Assembly (NCBI GenBank): GCA_018268695.1
Contig: JAFDWD010001122.1
Coordinates: 1 to 59,045, forward strand
From: Actinomycetota bacterium
GTDB taxonomy: Bacteria > Actinomycetota > Thermoleophilia > Solirubrobacterales > 70-9
Length of the DNA stretch: 59,045 bases
Reading direction: 5' to 3'
Shown: in pieces, positions 50,430 to 58,571 of the stretch
Position numbering within the stretch: the first letter of the stretch is position 1
How the letters are laid out: each line of letters opens with the position of its first letter
Made by a program: the position numbers and the translations under genes
The notes under the pieces: model-generated
What the model saw: only the letters and a program-made list of their open reading frames with translations
The model's database searches: none
What the model was told of the DNA's origin: nothing

Positions 50430-50948
50430 ATGACTGACCAGCGAAATGCCTTCGAGCTTGCCGTCACGTTTGGCGATGCCTCGTTCTCTGCACGCGGGAA
50501 CACCTCGACGGTGCTTGACGCTTACGCTGACTTTAAGGACTTGCTCCAGGTACGGACCGGAGCACCACGGAAACCGGCGGCCGAGAGAGATGACGAGCCC
50601 GACCGTTCGGGCGCGGACAAGGCTCCAATGGACGATGTCAAGGCACCGACCAACTTGCCGCTTAAACCGTACCTAGGGCAGTTCGGGCTTCCCGGTAATA
50701 AGGAGAAGGCCACGGCGGTGCTGGCTTGGTCTGCCGAGAGTGGTGCCGAAGTTGCGCTGACGATTGATGAAGTTGAAAGCCTGATGAAGAAGGGTGGTTT
50801 CAAGGCGCCAGCGAACCTTGGCCGAGATCTTCGGCAGGCAGAGAGCGAGGGTTGGATCGACAGCTCGGGTCCGGGCCGATCCTCGAAGTTCTCCATCAAT
50901 GGCTACGGCGAGGGTGTCCTCGCTGGCTGGATGACCACGAAGGGTTGA
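50430..50948 (+). CDS. Unknown protein with C-terminal winged-helix-like part, cassette gene 2
   Basis: A 172-residue protein. AAAGAGG lies 9 bases before the ATG. Residues 8-40 form a small alpha/beta segment (FELAVTFGDASFSARGNTS); 45-75 is a charged, Pro-rich linker (RDDEPDRSGADKAP); residues 85-165 resemble a winged helix (TIDEVESLMKKGGFK, DLRQAESEGWID, a Ser/Gly-rich wing). It is coupled to the next gene by TTGA. The role is unknown; DNA or nucleic-acid sensing is an inference from the fold. Confidence 0.7.
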   Translation: MTDQRNAFELAVTFGDASFSARGNTSTVLDAYADFKDLLQVRTGAPRKPAAERDDEPDRSGADKAPMDDVKAPTNLPLKPYLGQFGLPGNKEKATAVLAWSAESGAEVALTIDEVESLMKKGGFKAPANLGRDLRQAESEGWIDSSGPGRSSKFSINGYGEGVLAGWMTTKG

Positions 50949-51796
50949 CGATCGACTCCGTAGGCAGCCGCGTCCAAGGGCTCGCCGTCAACGAGCAGGT
51001 GCTCGTCTTGGCGAGGATGGTTGAAGAGCGGACTGAGTCAGGGGTATTCCCGCCATCGGCGGTAGAGACTCTTTTTGATGAGATCGGGCTGCCACGTCCG
51101 ACCAAGATCTCAAATGTCTTTGGGGCGCTCCAGCATACGGGCAGGCTTACGCGCATGAAAAATGTGCGTGGAGCGTGGAAGATGACGCCTGTCGGGCGAG
51201 CGGCGGCCCAGGACCTTGTCACGGACATGGATCTCGCGGCGCTCTTCGCGGAGACTGCGAGGCCGAAAGCCACGCTCCTTGGTGCGACCGCCCATCCAGT
51301 GATTCCCCCTAGCCTCGCGCCACCCGGACTCATCGGACCACTTCAAGAGTTTCTGGCTGAGTTCCCATTTGAGCGCAACGTGTTCGGGATGACGAGATTC
51401 CCAGGAGCCTCAGAAGACGGCAACTTTGACCCAATTGCGCCTGCGCTGGAGCGCGCGGCAAACGTCTGCGAGAAGCACGGCCTCGTGTTTCACCTGGCCT
51501 CCGACCGGAACATTGTGGACGACCTTTGGGCAAATGTGGCGGCCCATATGTGGGGCTGTCGTTTCGGCATAGCATTCTTTGAGGCGAGATCCAAACGAGG
51601 TTTGAACTACAACCTCAACATCGAGGTCGGTAGTTGTCTTGTCCTTGGCCGGCGGCTGGCTCTTCTTAAAGATCGTTCACTCGAGGCCATGCCGACGGAC
51701 CTCGTGGGCCACATCTACCTTTCCGTAGACTTGGACGAGCCTGAGAGCGTTGCGGCGGTTCTTGATGATTGGGTCGTGGGCAGCCTGAAGGCTTGA
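50945..51796 (+). CDS. Winged-helix protein with TIR/deoxyribosyltransferase-like domain, cassette gene 3
   Basis: A 283-residue protein. The start is taken as TTG at 50945, overlapping the upstream stop as TTGA; a longer reading would only duplicate coding DNA of the upstream gene. Residues 12-90 are a winged helix (LARMVEERTESGVFPPSAV, NVFGALQHTGRLTR). Residues 143-280 have the pattern of TIR-like/nucleoside deoxyribosyltransferase-like folds: NVFGMTRFP, a DRNIVDDLWANV helix, CRFGIAFFE, and NYNLNIEVG with Glu227 followed by LGRRLALLKD. In related folds this Glu attacks an N-glycosidic bond. An NAD+ or nucleotide-cleaving or -sensing effector controlled by DNA binding is the working idea. 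Confidence 0.7.
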   Translation: MTIDSVGSRVQGLAVNEQVLVLARMVEERTESGVFPPSAVETLFDEIGLPRPTKISNVFGALQHTGRLTRMKNVRGAWKMTPVGRAAAQDLVTDMDLAALFAETARPKATLLGATAHPVIPPSLAPPGLIGPLQEFLAEFPFERNVFGMTRFPGASEDGNFDPIAPALERAANVCEKHGLVFHLASDRNIVDDLWANVAAHMWGCRFGIAFFEARSKRGLNYNLNIEVGSCLVLGRRLALLKDRSLEAMPTDLVGHIYLSVDLDEPESVAAVLDDWVVGSLKA

Positions 51797-52087
51797 GCGT
51801 TCTCGAGTAGAGGATTCCCGCAAATCCACGAACGACTACGACAGAATCGCCCCCCACTCCAATAGCCGCGGTCCGTGGGAAAGGTGTTCAATCCCTCCAG
51901 CTATCGACCCGGTATGGGCCTTGATGACTCGCCACTCGGATTCACGGAGTGGCGATACGCAACGACAATCGCCGCATATCGCGGGCGATCCGTGGCTACG
52001 CGACATTGCTGATCTTGCGCTGGCGCAGCAGAAAAAGCCTGCAAATCACCAACTTGCTGGAGAGTTGGCGTGACCTCGGGACCGCAA
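51797..52087. other. Stretch without a recognisable gene
   Basis: No coding sequence is supported between the third cassette gene and the second tRNA-like repeat. A short reading from 51949 runs into the repeat and is not protein-like. The stretch contains the hairpin at 51929-51955 and a small CCAACT/AGTTGG stem at about 52051-52070. Confidence 0.5.
51929..51955 (+). terminator. Hairpin downstream of the cassette
   Basis: TCGCCACTC (51929-51937) pairs perfectly with GAGTGGCGA (51947-51955) across a 9-nt loop, 132 bp after the stop at 51796. It may terminate the cassette transcript or belong to the attachment region; no T-run follows. Confidence 0.4.
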
Positions 52088-52130
52088 ATGGTAAGGAAGG
52101 GGTCACGAGTTCGAGTCTCGTTCCGGGCTT
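52088..52130 (+). repeat. 43-bp direct repeat, copy 2: 3' half of tRNA-Thr(GGT)
   Basis: Identical over 43 bp and in the same orientation as 48903-48945, with different flanks on both sides. It too begins at the anticodon loop and lacks a tRNA 5' half. In integration at a tRNA 3' end, such truncated copies mark the distal boundaries of elements, so this copy probably marks the right end of the inserted DNA. Genes to the right look chromosomal. Confidence 0.85.
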
Positions 52131-52198
52131 CTGGGAAGCGGTCATCCGACTTTCGCTGACCACCCACGCCGTCTCCGGGGCAGCCGAGGGGCGTCGGA

Positions 52199-52603
52199 CT
52201 AGGGCGCGTCGCCGGTCGGGGCGGCGAGATGGACCACGGCCTCGACGTTGTTGCCATCGGGGTCGAGGACGAAGGCGCCGTAGTAGCCCGGGTGGTAGTC
52301 GGGGCGCAGGCCCGGAGCTCCGTTGTCGGTGCCGCCCGCCGCAAGCGCGGCGGCATGGAAGGCATCCACCGTGTCCTCGTCGTCGGCGGCGAATGCAAGG
52401 TGCGCGTCGGTCACCGGTCGGCGACCTCGTGCGCTGATCAGGAAGAAGGGGCCGAGAGGTCCGCCGCCATCTTTCCCGAAGGCGATGCCATCCGGGAAAT
52501 CGAAGGCGCGGGTGATGCCCAATGGCCGCAGCGCCTCGGCGTAGAACGCGGCACTCGCCTCCAGGTCGCCGACCTCGATTCTGACGTGATCGAACATCAT
52601 CAT
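52199..52603 (-). CDS. VOC (glyoxalase/bleomycin-resistance fold) protein
   Basis: A 134-residue VOC-superfamily protein. MFDHVRIEVGDLEASAAFYAEAL opens the fold with a potential metal His, HLAFAADDEDTVDAFHAAAL lies mid-protein with a second His, and YGAFVLDPDGNNVEAVVH supplies the terminal Glu. The pattern YYGAFV-x-DPDGNN is common in small VOC hydrolases or lyases of unknown substrate. Three consecutive Met codons start the protein; any could be used. Confidence 0.9.
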   Translation of the reverse strand: MMMFDHVRIEVGDLEASAAFYAEALRPLGITRAFDFPDGIAFGKDGGGPLGPFFLISARGRRPVTDAHLAFAADDEDTVDAFHAAALAAGGTDNGAPGLRPDYHPGYYGAFVLDPDGNNVEAVVHLAAPTGDAP

Positions 52604-52661
52604 TGCGTGGAGAGCCGAGCGATGACGTCGGCGAGGTCGGACAGGTCGACCTTCATCGCTG

Positions 52662-53672
52662 TCAGCCCGGCAGGATCCCGGCGTCGTCCGCGCAGCCTAG
52701 GTAACGCGCCTGGAAGCGACCGGCGGGCAGGACACTGACCTCGTGGAAGAGGCGGATGCCGAGTTCGTCGCCGAAGCGCCGGATCATCTTCATCGCCGCC
52801 TCGAAGATCGCGTGGTGGCTCGGGTGGTCCCGTGCCCAGGACTCAAGCTGCCCGAGCGAGCGGAAGTGGGCGAGAACGCAGGTGCGCTCGGTGTCGGCGC
52901 CGGAAAGATCGGTCTCGCGGATGTAGCGGATGGAAAGACAGCCGGAGTCGATCGGCTCCCGGTCGAGGTATTCGACCCCCGCCCGCAAGACGGGCTCGAC
53001 TTCCTGGCGGTACCACTCGAGATGCTCGGCGGGCGCGCCCTGCCAATCCTGCGAGGTGCGGATCGTGCAGAGATTGTGGGGGCCTTCGACGAACAGGTCG
53101 CCGGCAACCGTCGCGATCGGGGTGGGGACCGAGCTTCCCGGCTCGAGAGGATCGCGCGCGGCCACCGGGATGCGGTCGCGCCCGGATCCCCAGTAGCCGA
53201 CCATCGGGCAGAACTCGTGCTCGGATCCCGGCACGCGTCCAAGCCCGGTCTCCCGGGTCTGCAACGAGAAGTGGGCCTCGGTGTGGGTGAGCGGGAGGAA
53301 GGCCGTCTCCGACCAGCGGGGCGACGACGGGGCGCCGTCGAAGAGCCCGCGGGCGACCTCGCTTTCGCTCCAGCGCTTATGGGCCTCGAGGTCGTCCCAG
53401 TAGGCGAAGAGGATCTGGGCGCCGGGATCGGCGGGGACAAGGACCCGCCCGCGCTCCAGGGTGAGCGGCCCGTCGGACCCTTGCAGCGCCTCGATCGCCC
53501 GGTCGACGAAGGCGGGGCCGTCATCGCCCGAGGCACCGATCGTCAGGCGGACCACCTCGCGCATCCCCAGCGGATAGCGCAGGTAGTAGGTGGTGAAATC
53601 GGGGTGGTAATCCGGCGGCGCATGCAGGGCCTGCGGCACCATCTCCGGATCGACCTGAGGTACCGAGCTCAT
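52662..53672 (-). CDS. Haem-containing (phenylacet)aldoxime dehydratase-like protein
   Basis: A 336-residue protein resembling aldoxime dehydratases, haem enzymes that dehydrate aldoximes to nitriles. Matching blocks are GYWGSGRDRIP, PHNLCTIRTSQDW, SLGQLESWARDHPSHHAIF and GIRLFHEVSVLPAG. The His in HPSH is in the proximal-ligand position and the one in LFHEVSV in the distal position; the family's Ser in IRSGQDW is Thr here. The ATG at 53672 has GAGGAG 8 bases upstream. If the substrate is phenylacetaldoxime, nitrile and amide hydrolysis would feed the phenylacetate genes 10 kb to the left; no nitrilase or nitrile hydratase is in the window. Confidence 0.8.
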   Translation of the reverse strand: MSSVPQVDPEMVPQALHAPPDYHPDFTTYYLRYPLGMREVVRLTIGASGDDGPAFVDRAIEALQGSDGPLTLERGRVLVPADPGAQILFAYWDDLEAHKRWSESEVARGLFDGAPSSPRWSETAFLPLTHTEAHFSLQTRETGLGRVPGSEHEFCPMVGYWGSGRDRIPVAARDPLEPGSSVPTPIATVAGDLFVEGPHNLCTIRTSQDWQGAPAEHLEWYRQEVEPVLRAGVEYLDREPIDSGCLSIRYIRETDLSGADTERTCVLAHFRSLGQLESWARDHPSHHAIFEAAMKMIRRFGDELGIRLFHEVSVLPAGRFQARYLGCADDAGILPG

Positions 53673-53737
53673 CGGGCCCACTCCTCTATCCCGCGCATAG
53701 GCGCGATGCTAGACGATGCACCGCTCTCGTGTGCAGA

Positions 53738-55303
53738 TTATTTCGCCTTCGAGTGCTTGGCGAAGATTTCGAGCGTCCGCGTTTCCTTCACCGGTGGCTG
53801 GCCGGCGATCCTCGTGGTCACGGTGAGGGACATCTTCAGCTTGCCGACCTTCTGCAGGATGGCGACCGCGAGCTTCGTCAGCTTCAGTTTCAGGACCCGC
53901 CGTTGGTTCGGCGGAACCTGGACCTTGCCGCGGGCGATGACCTTCGGCTTCGACTTGGCACTCGCGGTCGCCGCCAGGTTCCGCCCGAAGGCGAGGCCGG
54001 CGGGGATCGCGCCCTTCATCTTGCCCTCACCGCTGACCCCGCAGGTCGGGGCGCCGCAGAAGACACTCGCCGGTTCCACGATGTTCCCGCCGCGCCACGG
54101 GATGCGGTTGGTGAACCAGACAAGCTTCGGCTTGATCCTCCCGCCCTGCAGCGGTCCGCTCGATCCGCCGGAGGGCGTGGTCACCTGCGGCGGGCCGCTC
54201 GGGGGCGTGCCCGGCGGGCCGGGAGGGGGCGGCGGGCTCGGTCGCCAGACCGGATTGGTGGCGAACCCTTGGTCGGACGTCAGCGAGGTCACCGACCCCG
54301 AGCCGTCGGCGGCGGCGATGTAGACGGCATTGGCTTTTTCGGCCGGCGTGGCGCCGCCGAAGTAGTAGCCCTGGAAGACGAGGCGGGCGCCGTCCGGCGA
54401 CCACGATGCCCGCGAGCCTTCGGTTTTCAGGCCCTGGACGGTCGGCAGCCCGTGGTCGCCGCTGCCGTCGGCGTTGACGATCCGGAAGCGACTCGCTTCC
54501 CCGACCCGCTCGTTGTAGGCGAGCCGCGCGCCGCTCGGCGACCAGCTGGGGGAGACGAACTGGGTGTTGGCGGGGAGCGTCCACAAGGGCGTGCCGCCGA
54601 AGGGGCCGATCGTCTGGACGTATTCGAATTCGCGCCCGTAGGCGATCCGGCTGCCGTCGGGCGACCACGCCGGTTCGGCGCCCGCGGCCCCGGGCAGCGG
54701 CGTCGCCGGGCAGCTGATGTCTCCACAGACGGCGTAGATCTGGTTGTTATGGGAGAAGGCGATCTTGCCGCTGTCGGCAGACCAGCTCGGATCGCCCGCA
54801 CCGCCGATCGTGGGGATTTCGGTCGCGTTGGCGCTGCTGCCGTCGGAGTTGACGACGTAGAGCGGCTGGTTGTTCTGCGAGGCGATGCCGCGCACGAAGG
54901 CGATCTTCGTGCCGTCGGGCGACCAGGCGATGTCGCCGGTCGCGACCGAGCCGTTGGTGAAGTGGGTGACCTGTACCGCGGCGTTGACCGTCTGCCCCGG
55001 CGCGTCCGGTTCCATCGTGTAGATGTTCGTTTCCGGCGGGAATTTGCCGGTGAACCTGGCGACGAAGGCGAGTCGCTTGCCGTCCGGTGACCAGGTCGGA
55101 TCTTCGTCGTAGCTCGTGGTGCCGTTGGCGGTCAGGTTGACGACGTCGCCCGGGTTGTCGGGGTCGAGCAGGCAGATGTCTTCGCCTTTGCAGATGTAGG
55201 CGATTTCCTTCGGCGCCGCGGACGCGACCGCGGCAGCGAGGGCCAAGGTCGTGGCGAAGACGACCAGGACCGGGAGGGGGACGAGCCACAGCCGGTGGGG
55301 CAT
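53738..55303 (-). CDS. Exported TolB-like beta-propeller (WD40/PD40) protein
   Basis: A 521-residue secreted protein. Residues 1-30 are a signal peptide with cleavage near SAA-PK. Residues 32-355 contain repeated PD40 units with the signature W-S-P-D-G-x-x-(I/L)-(A/V)-(F/Y) (for example TWSPDGKRLAFVA, AWSPDGTKIAFVRG, SWSPSGARLAYNE). A Pro/Gly-rich linker at about 357-380 leads to a C-terminal region with Lys-rich KLKLTKLAVAILQKVGKLKMSL, a beta-sandwich type found in other extracellular actinobacterial proteins. A surface-binding or scaffold role is likely; no enzyme motif is seen. Confidence 0.88.
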   Translation of the reverse strand: MPHRLWLVPLPVLVVFATTLALAAAVASAAPKEIAYICKGEDICLLDPDNPGDVVNLTANGTTSYDEDPTWSPDGKRLAFVARFTGKFPPETNIYTMEPDAPGQTVNAAVQVTHFTNGSVATGDIAWSPDGTKIAFVRGIASQNNQPLYVVNSDGSSANATEIPTIGGAGDPSWSADSGKIAFSHNNQIYAVCGDISCPATPLPGAAGAEPAWSPDGSRIAYGREFEYVQTIGPFGGTPLWTLPANTQFVSPSWSPSGARLAYNERVGEASRFRIVNADGSGDHGLPTVQGLKTEGSRASWSPDGARLVFQGYYFGGATPAEKANAVYIAAADGSGSVTSLTSDQGFATNPVWRPSPPPPPGPPGTPPSGPPQVTTPSGGSSGPLQGGRIKPKLVWFTNRIPWRGGNIVEPASVFCGAPTCGVSGEGKMKGAIPAGLAFGRNLAATASAKSKPKVIARGKVQVPPNQRRVLKLKLTKLAVAILQKVGKLKMSLTVTTRIAGQPPVKETRTLEIFAKHSKAK

Positions 55304-55389
55304 CGGATCAGCCTAGCCTCCGACTCCCTCCTTGGCCAGTGCCTGGTCGGGATCGACCCGACCGACGGACGTTCGTGTAGGTTCGCCTC

Positions 55390-55677
55390 GTGCTCTCCGT
55401 CCAGGGCGAAAGCAACGAGTCGCTCGTGCTCGATGGCGACTGGTTCGAAAAGCAGCGCGGCGGTGAGCCGAAGGCGCGGCTCGCGGCCGCCTCGTTCCGC
55501 TCGGTCGAGTGGAAGGATTTCGAGAAGCGCAAGAAGCTCTTCGGCGGCGGTAAGCAGGCGATGGTCCAGGTGACGCTGACCTTCGAGGCGCCGCCCTTCA
55601 TCGGCTTCATCACCGAGGCCGAGAACCGTCCGGCGCTCGAAGCGATCGTCTCGGGCCTCGAAGCCGCCCGCGCCTAG
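55390..55677 (+). CDS. Small hypothetical protein
   Basis: A 95-residue protein starting at a GTG without strong SD. It contains VEWKDFEKRKKLFGGGKQA and APPFIGFITEAENRPALEAIVSGLEAA, suggesting a small alpha/beta domain similar to PH-like YcxB or DUF domains, but no family is recognised. It is divergent from the beta-propeller gene, 86 bp between starts. Confidence 0.6.
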   Translation: MLSVQGESNESLVLDGDWFEKQRGGEPKARLAAASFRSVEWKDFEKRKKLFGGGKQAMVQVTLTFEAPPFIGFITEAENRPALEAIVSGLEAARA

Positions 55678-55834
55678 CTGTCCTGCCTCACCACGTTCGG
55701 AACGCAGAATCTGGCGTCGCGCGGTTGGGGCGGACCTCATCTCGCTGCGCCGACGGCTCGGTGCCGCCGTTTGAACGCCGTATTTCGTGGATTCAGTTCA
55801 AGCCTCGGCTCGTCACGGCCGAAAGATCCTTGCC

Positions 55835-57157
55835 ATGAAACGTTCCCCGGCCTTCTTCGTCACCGTGCTGATCGCCCTCCTCGCGAGCGTCGCGGCGGTC
55901 CCCGCCGCGGCCATCGCGGCGGCGCCCGAATCGCCCTTCCCGCACTGCTCGTGGTGGGTCAAGACGACCCCGGAAACGCTGAACGTCGCCTTCCCCGATG
56001 CCGCCGCGACCTACTGGACGACGCCGTTCTACGCCGAAGAAGGGCTCTCGATCGAAGTCGAAGGCAAGTATCCGAATGCCCGCTACATGTCCTTCAACGT
56101 CTACGACGAAGAAGGAGGCTCGTTCGAAGCCGATGGTGTGCCCTCCGGCCTCGCCGACTTCGAAATCGACCCGGCTCCCGGCTCGGTCAACCCGTTCCAG
56201 ACGAAGGGTGAACCGGGCGGAACCTTCACGGTGACCCTGAGCGGCGAAGCGCAGCCGGGGCAGGCGAACGCCCTTCCGATCGCCCCGACCGGCGCCGCGC
56301 CGGGTAAGAGTGGGGCCCCGCTCGGCTTCCTGCTCTACCGCGTCTACTTGCCGACCGGCGGCAACGGGATGGTGGCGCTGCCGACCATCCGGCTGGTCAA
56401 GGACGGGCAGCGGGTGACGCTGCCGCGCTGCCCCGCCCCGAGCGGCAAGGTCAAGGCGCCGGAGATCCAACAGAGCCCGAAGGCGCAGCTGCGCAAGGCG
56501 CTGAAGAGCCTTCGCAAGAAGCTCGAAGGCGGCTCGGAAGGTACCCATCCCTGCCGCGGTGCCGAATGCCCGCCGCCGCTGAAGTTCTTCCGCGCCAGCG
56601 CCGCCTCGACCAACGCCTTCTTCCCGAACGTGAACAACGCCTACATCTCCGCCCTCTTCCGCCCGGTGCCCGGCAAGGTGGTCGTGGTCCGCGGCAAGGC
56701 GGCGACGACGCCGACGGGGGAGAGCCCCGTCCCCTGGCCGCAGCCGGATCTCCAACTGCGCTACTGGTCGCTCTGCAACAACGTCTACCTCAGCCCCTGG
56801 CCGGTGGTGGCGAATCCGAAGACTGGGGGCGGCACCGAATATGGCTGCGCCGCCGACTTCGAAACGCACCTGAACGGGAGAGGCGAATACGCCTTCGTCG
56901 TCGCCCCGCCGAACCTGCGCAAGGCCGTCGAGGCGGCGGGCGGCACCTTCATCCCGACCTCGACGACCCAGCCCCACGCCCGCCAGATCCTGATCTTCCG
57001 CAACATGCTGCCGAACGAAGGCTTCCACCAGGCGGTCCAGGACGCCCCGCAGAACGCCAGCCCGGCGGGCGCGGCGAAGGCGATGGGCGCCTACTACCCG
57101 CGCGCCTACCGCTGCACCATGGCCCAGTTCTCCGCAGGCGCTCGCGCCTGCGGCTGA
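55835..57157 (+). CDS. Secreted protein of unknown function
   Basis: A 440-residue exported protein. The ATG at 55835 gives an N-terminal signal peptide (MKRSPAFFVTVLIALLASV, cleavage near IAAA). The mature part contains DAAATYWTTPFYA and GKYPNARYMSFNVYDEEGG, then a second half with WPQPDLQLRYWSLCNNVYL. Such YP-x-ARYMSFN-x-YD motifs occur in large actinobacterial secreted proteins related to DUF1214/DUF1254 folds, no function known. Glu is coded mainly by GAA, as in the lipoprotein gene at 2576, unlike most of the window. Confidence 0.85.
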   Translation: MKRSPAFFVTVLIALLASVAAVPAAAIAAAPESPFPHCSWWVKTTPETLNVAFPDAAATYWTTPFYAEEGLSIEVEGKYPNARYMSFNVYDEEGGSFEADGVPSGLADFEIDPAPGSVNPFQTKGEPGGTFTVTLSGEAQPGQANALPIAPTGAAPGKSGAPLGFLLYRVYLPTGGNGMVALPTIRLVKDGQRVTLPRCPAPSGKVKAPEIQQSPKAQLRKALKSLRKKLEGGSEGTHPCRGAECPPPLKFFRASAASTNAFFPNVNNAYISALFRPVPGKVVVVRGKAATTPTGESPVPWPQPDLQLRYWSLCNNVYLSPWPVVANPKTGGGTEYGCAADFETHLNGRGEYAFVVAPPNLRKAVEAAGGTFIPTSTTQPHARQILIFRNMLPNEGFHQAVQDAPQNASPAGAAKAMGAYYPRAYRCTMAQFSAGARACG

Positions 57158-57164
57158 GGCGGAA

Positions 57165-57734
57165 CTAGCTCTCGGCCTCGACCGTCGCCCGGACCGCGCG
57201 AAGGATCTCGTCGCTCAGTGCCTCGTCATCGACCGCGCGGGAGATCAGTAGCGCGCCGACCATCGCGCTGACCGCGGCGATCGCCCGGCGGCGGGTCTCC
57301 TCCTCGCCCGGATCGCCGAGGAGCGCTTCGATGTCGGCGATGTAGTGCTCGACCTGGCCGCGGTAGGCGGCGCGGACCCTCGCGTCGGCTCGAGCCGCGT
57401 CGGCACCGAGCGCGACGACCGCGCAGCCGGCTCCGGGGTCGTTGCGGTGGGCGGTGGAGAGGTAGGCGTCGACGAAGGCGGCGAGAGGATCCTCGGCGCC
57501 TTCCACGCTCTCGGCGAGGCTGGCTCGTCCCTGTTCGATCGCCGCGTCGACCGCCTCGGCGACGAGGTCGTCGCGCGAGTCGAAGTGCTTGTAGAAGCCG
57601 CCGTGGGTGAGGCCGGCCTCGCTCATGATCTCGGCGACTCCGGGTCCGTCGGTGCCGGACTCGCGGATCCGCCGCGCCGCCACCTCGACGATGCGCCGGT
57701 GGTTCTTCGCTTTGTCCTTCTGGGAGTGGCCCAT
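57165..57734 (-). CDS. TetR-family regulator
   Basis: A 189-residue TetR protein with HTH GVAEIMSEAGLTHGGFYKHFDSRDDLV (the GFYKHF type of YxaF/AcrR regulators) and a C-terminal TetR_C domain. It is divergent from the SDR gene, and two copies of a 16-bp palindrome lie in the 96-bp intergenic region. It probably represses itself and the SDR gene; the inducer is unknown. Confidence 0.93.
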   Translation of the reverse strand: MGHSQKDKAKNHRRIVEVAARRIRESGTDGPGVAEIMSEAGLTHGGFYKHFDSRDDLVAEAVDAAIEQGRASLAESVEGAEDPLAAFVDAYLSTAHRNDPGAGCAVVALGADAARADARVRAAYRGQVEHYIADIEALLGDPGEEETRRRAIAAVSAMVGALLISRAVDDEALSDEILRAVRATVEAES

Positions 57735-57747
57735 GGACCGAAGTTTA

Positions 57748-57763
57748 GATGATGAACGTCATC
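57748..57763. promoter_or_regulatory. TetR operator, copy 1
   Basis: GATGATGAACGTCATC, an imperfect inverted repeat 14 bp upstream of the TetR start. It shares 14 of 16 bases with copy 2 at 57789-57804. Confidence 0.6.
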
Positions 57764-57788
57764 TTGTTAGGATGTCGTGCGTCATCCA

Positions 57789-57804
57789 GATGATGACCAT
57801 CATC
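57789..57804. promoter_or_regulatory. TetR operator, copy 2
   Basis: GATGATGACCATCATC, a near-perfect palindrome 27 bp upstream of the SDR start; centre-to-centre distance to copy 1 is 41 bp, about four helical turns, so both could be bound on one DNA face. Confidence 0.6.
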
Positions 57805-57830
57805 CAGACTTCAACTCACGGAGGTTCGAC

Positions 57831-58562
57831 ATGAAGATCGAGGGAGCGACTGCACTGGTGACCGGTGCCAACCGGGGGATCGGCAAGGCGTTCGCGGAGG
57901 AGCTGCTGGCGCGCGGGGCGTCGAATGTCTACGCGGGCGTGCGCGACCCCGCGACGGTCACCGATCCGCGCCTCGTCGCGGTGCGACTCGACGTCACCGA
58001 CGAGGCGCGGGTGCGCGAGGTGGCCGCCGAGCTGACCGACGTCGACCTGGTCGTCAACAACGCCGGCACCGGCCACTTCAACTTCCCGCTCGACGCCGGA
58101 CTCGAGAACGCCCGCGCCGAGATCGAGATCAACTACCTCGGCATCGTCTCGATGACCAAGGCCTTCGCGCCGGTCCTCGCCGCGAACGGCGGCGGCGCCT
58201 TCGTCAACATGCTGTCGGTCCTCTCCTGGTTCGCGGCGCCGGTCCTCAGCACCTACTCCGCGTCCAAGGCCGCCGCCTGGCTCTACTCGAACGCCGCCCG
58301 GGTGCAGCTGAAAGGCCAGGGCACCGAGGTCGTCGGCGTCCACGTCGGCTACGTCGACACCGACCTGATCGCCGCGGTCGAGGCCGAGAAGCTCGACCCG
58401 GCAGTCGTGCCCGCCGCCGCCCTCGACGGTCTCGAGGCCGGCGTGTCCGAGGTCGCCGTCGACCAGATGAGCCGCGAGATCAAAGCGGGCCTCAGCGACG
58501 ACCAGAAGCTGATCTATCCGACCGTCGAGGAGCAGTTCCTGGCGCAGAGCGCCGCGGCCTGA
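57831..58562 (+). CDS. SDR-family oxidoreductase
   Basis: A 243-residue classical short-chain dehydrogenase: TGANRGIGKAFAEEL (nucleotide binding), LVVNNAGTGHF, the catalytic Ser in MLSVLSW, Tyr and Lys in YSASKAA, and HVGYVDTDLI. GGAGG is 6 bases before the ATG at 57831. Members with a neighbouring GFYKHF TetR regulator are often induced by electrophiles or quinones. Substrate unknown. Confidence 0.92.
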   Translation: MKIEGATALVTGANRGIGKAFAEELLARGASNVYAGVRDPATVTDPRLVAVRLDVTDEARVREVAAELTDVDLVVNNAGTGHFNFPLDAGLENARAEIEINYLGIVSMTKAFAPVLAANGGGAFVNMLSVLSWFAAPVLSTYSASKAAAWLYSNAARVQLKGQGTEVVGVHVGYVDTDLIAAVEAEKLDPAVVPAAALDGLEAGVSEVAVDQMSREIKAGLSDDQKLIYPTVEEQFLAQSAAA

Positions 58563-58571
58563 CCGCGGTCG

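Noticed and set aside
52040..52130. A complete tRNA gene ending at the second repeat
   Set aside because: A chance AAGCCTG could pair with the 3' end, but the T arm and acceptor would be out of register and no D arm or anticodon 5' strand fits; only the 3' half is tRNA-like.
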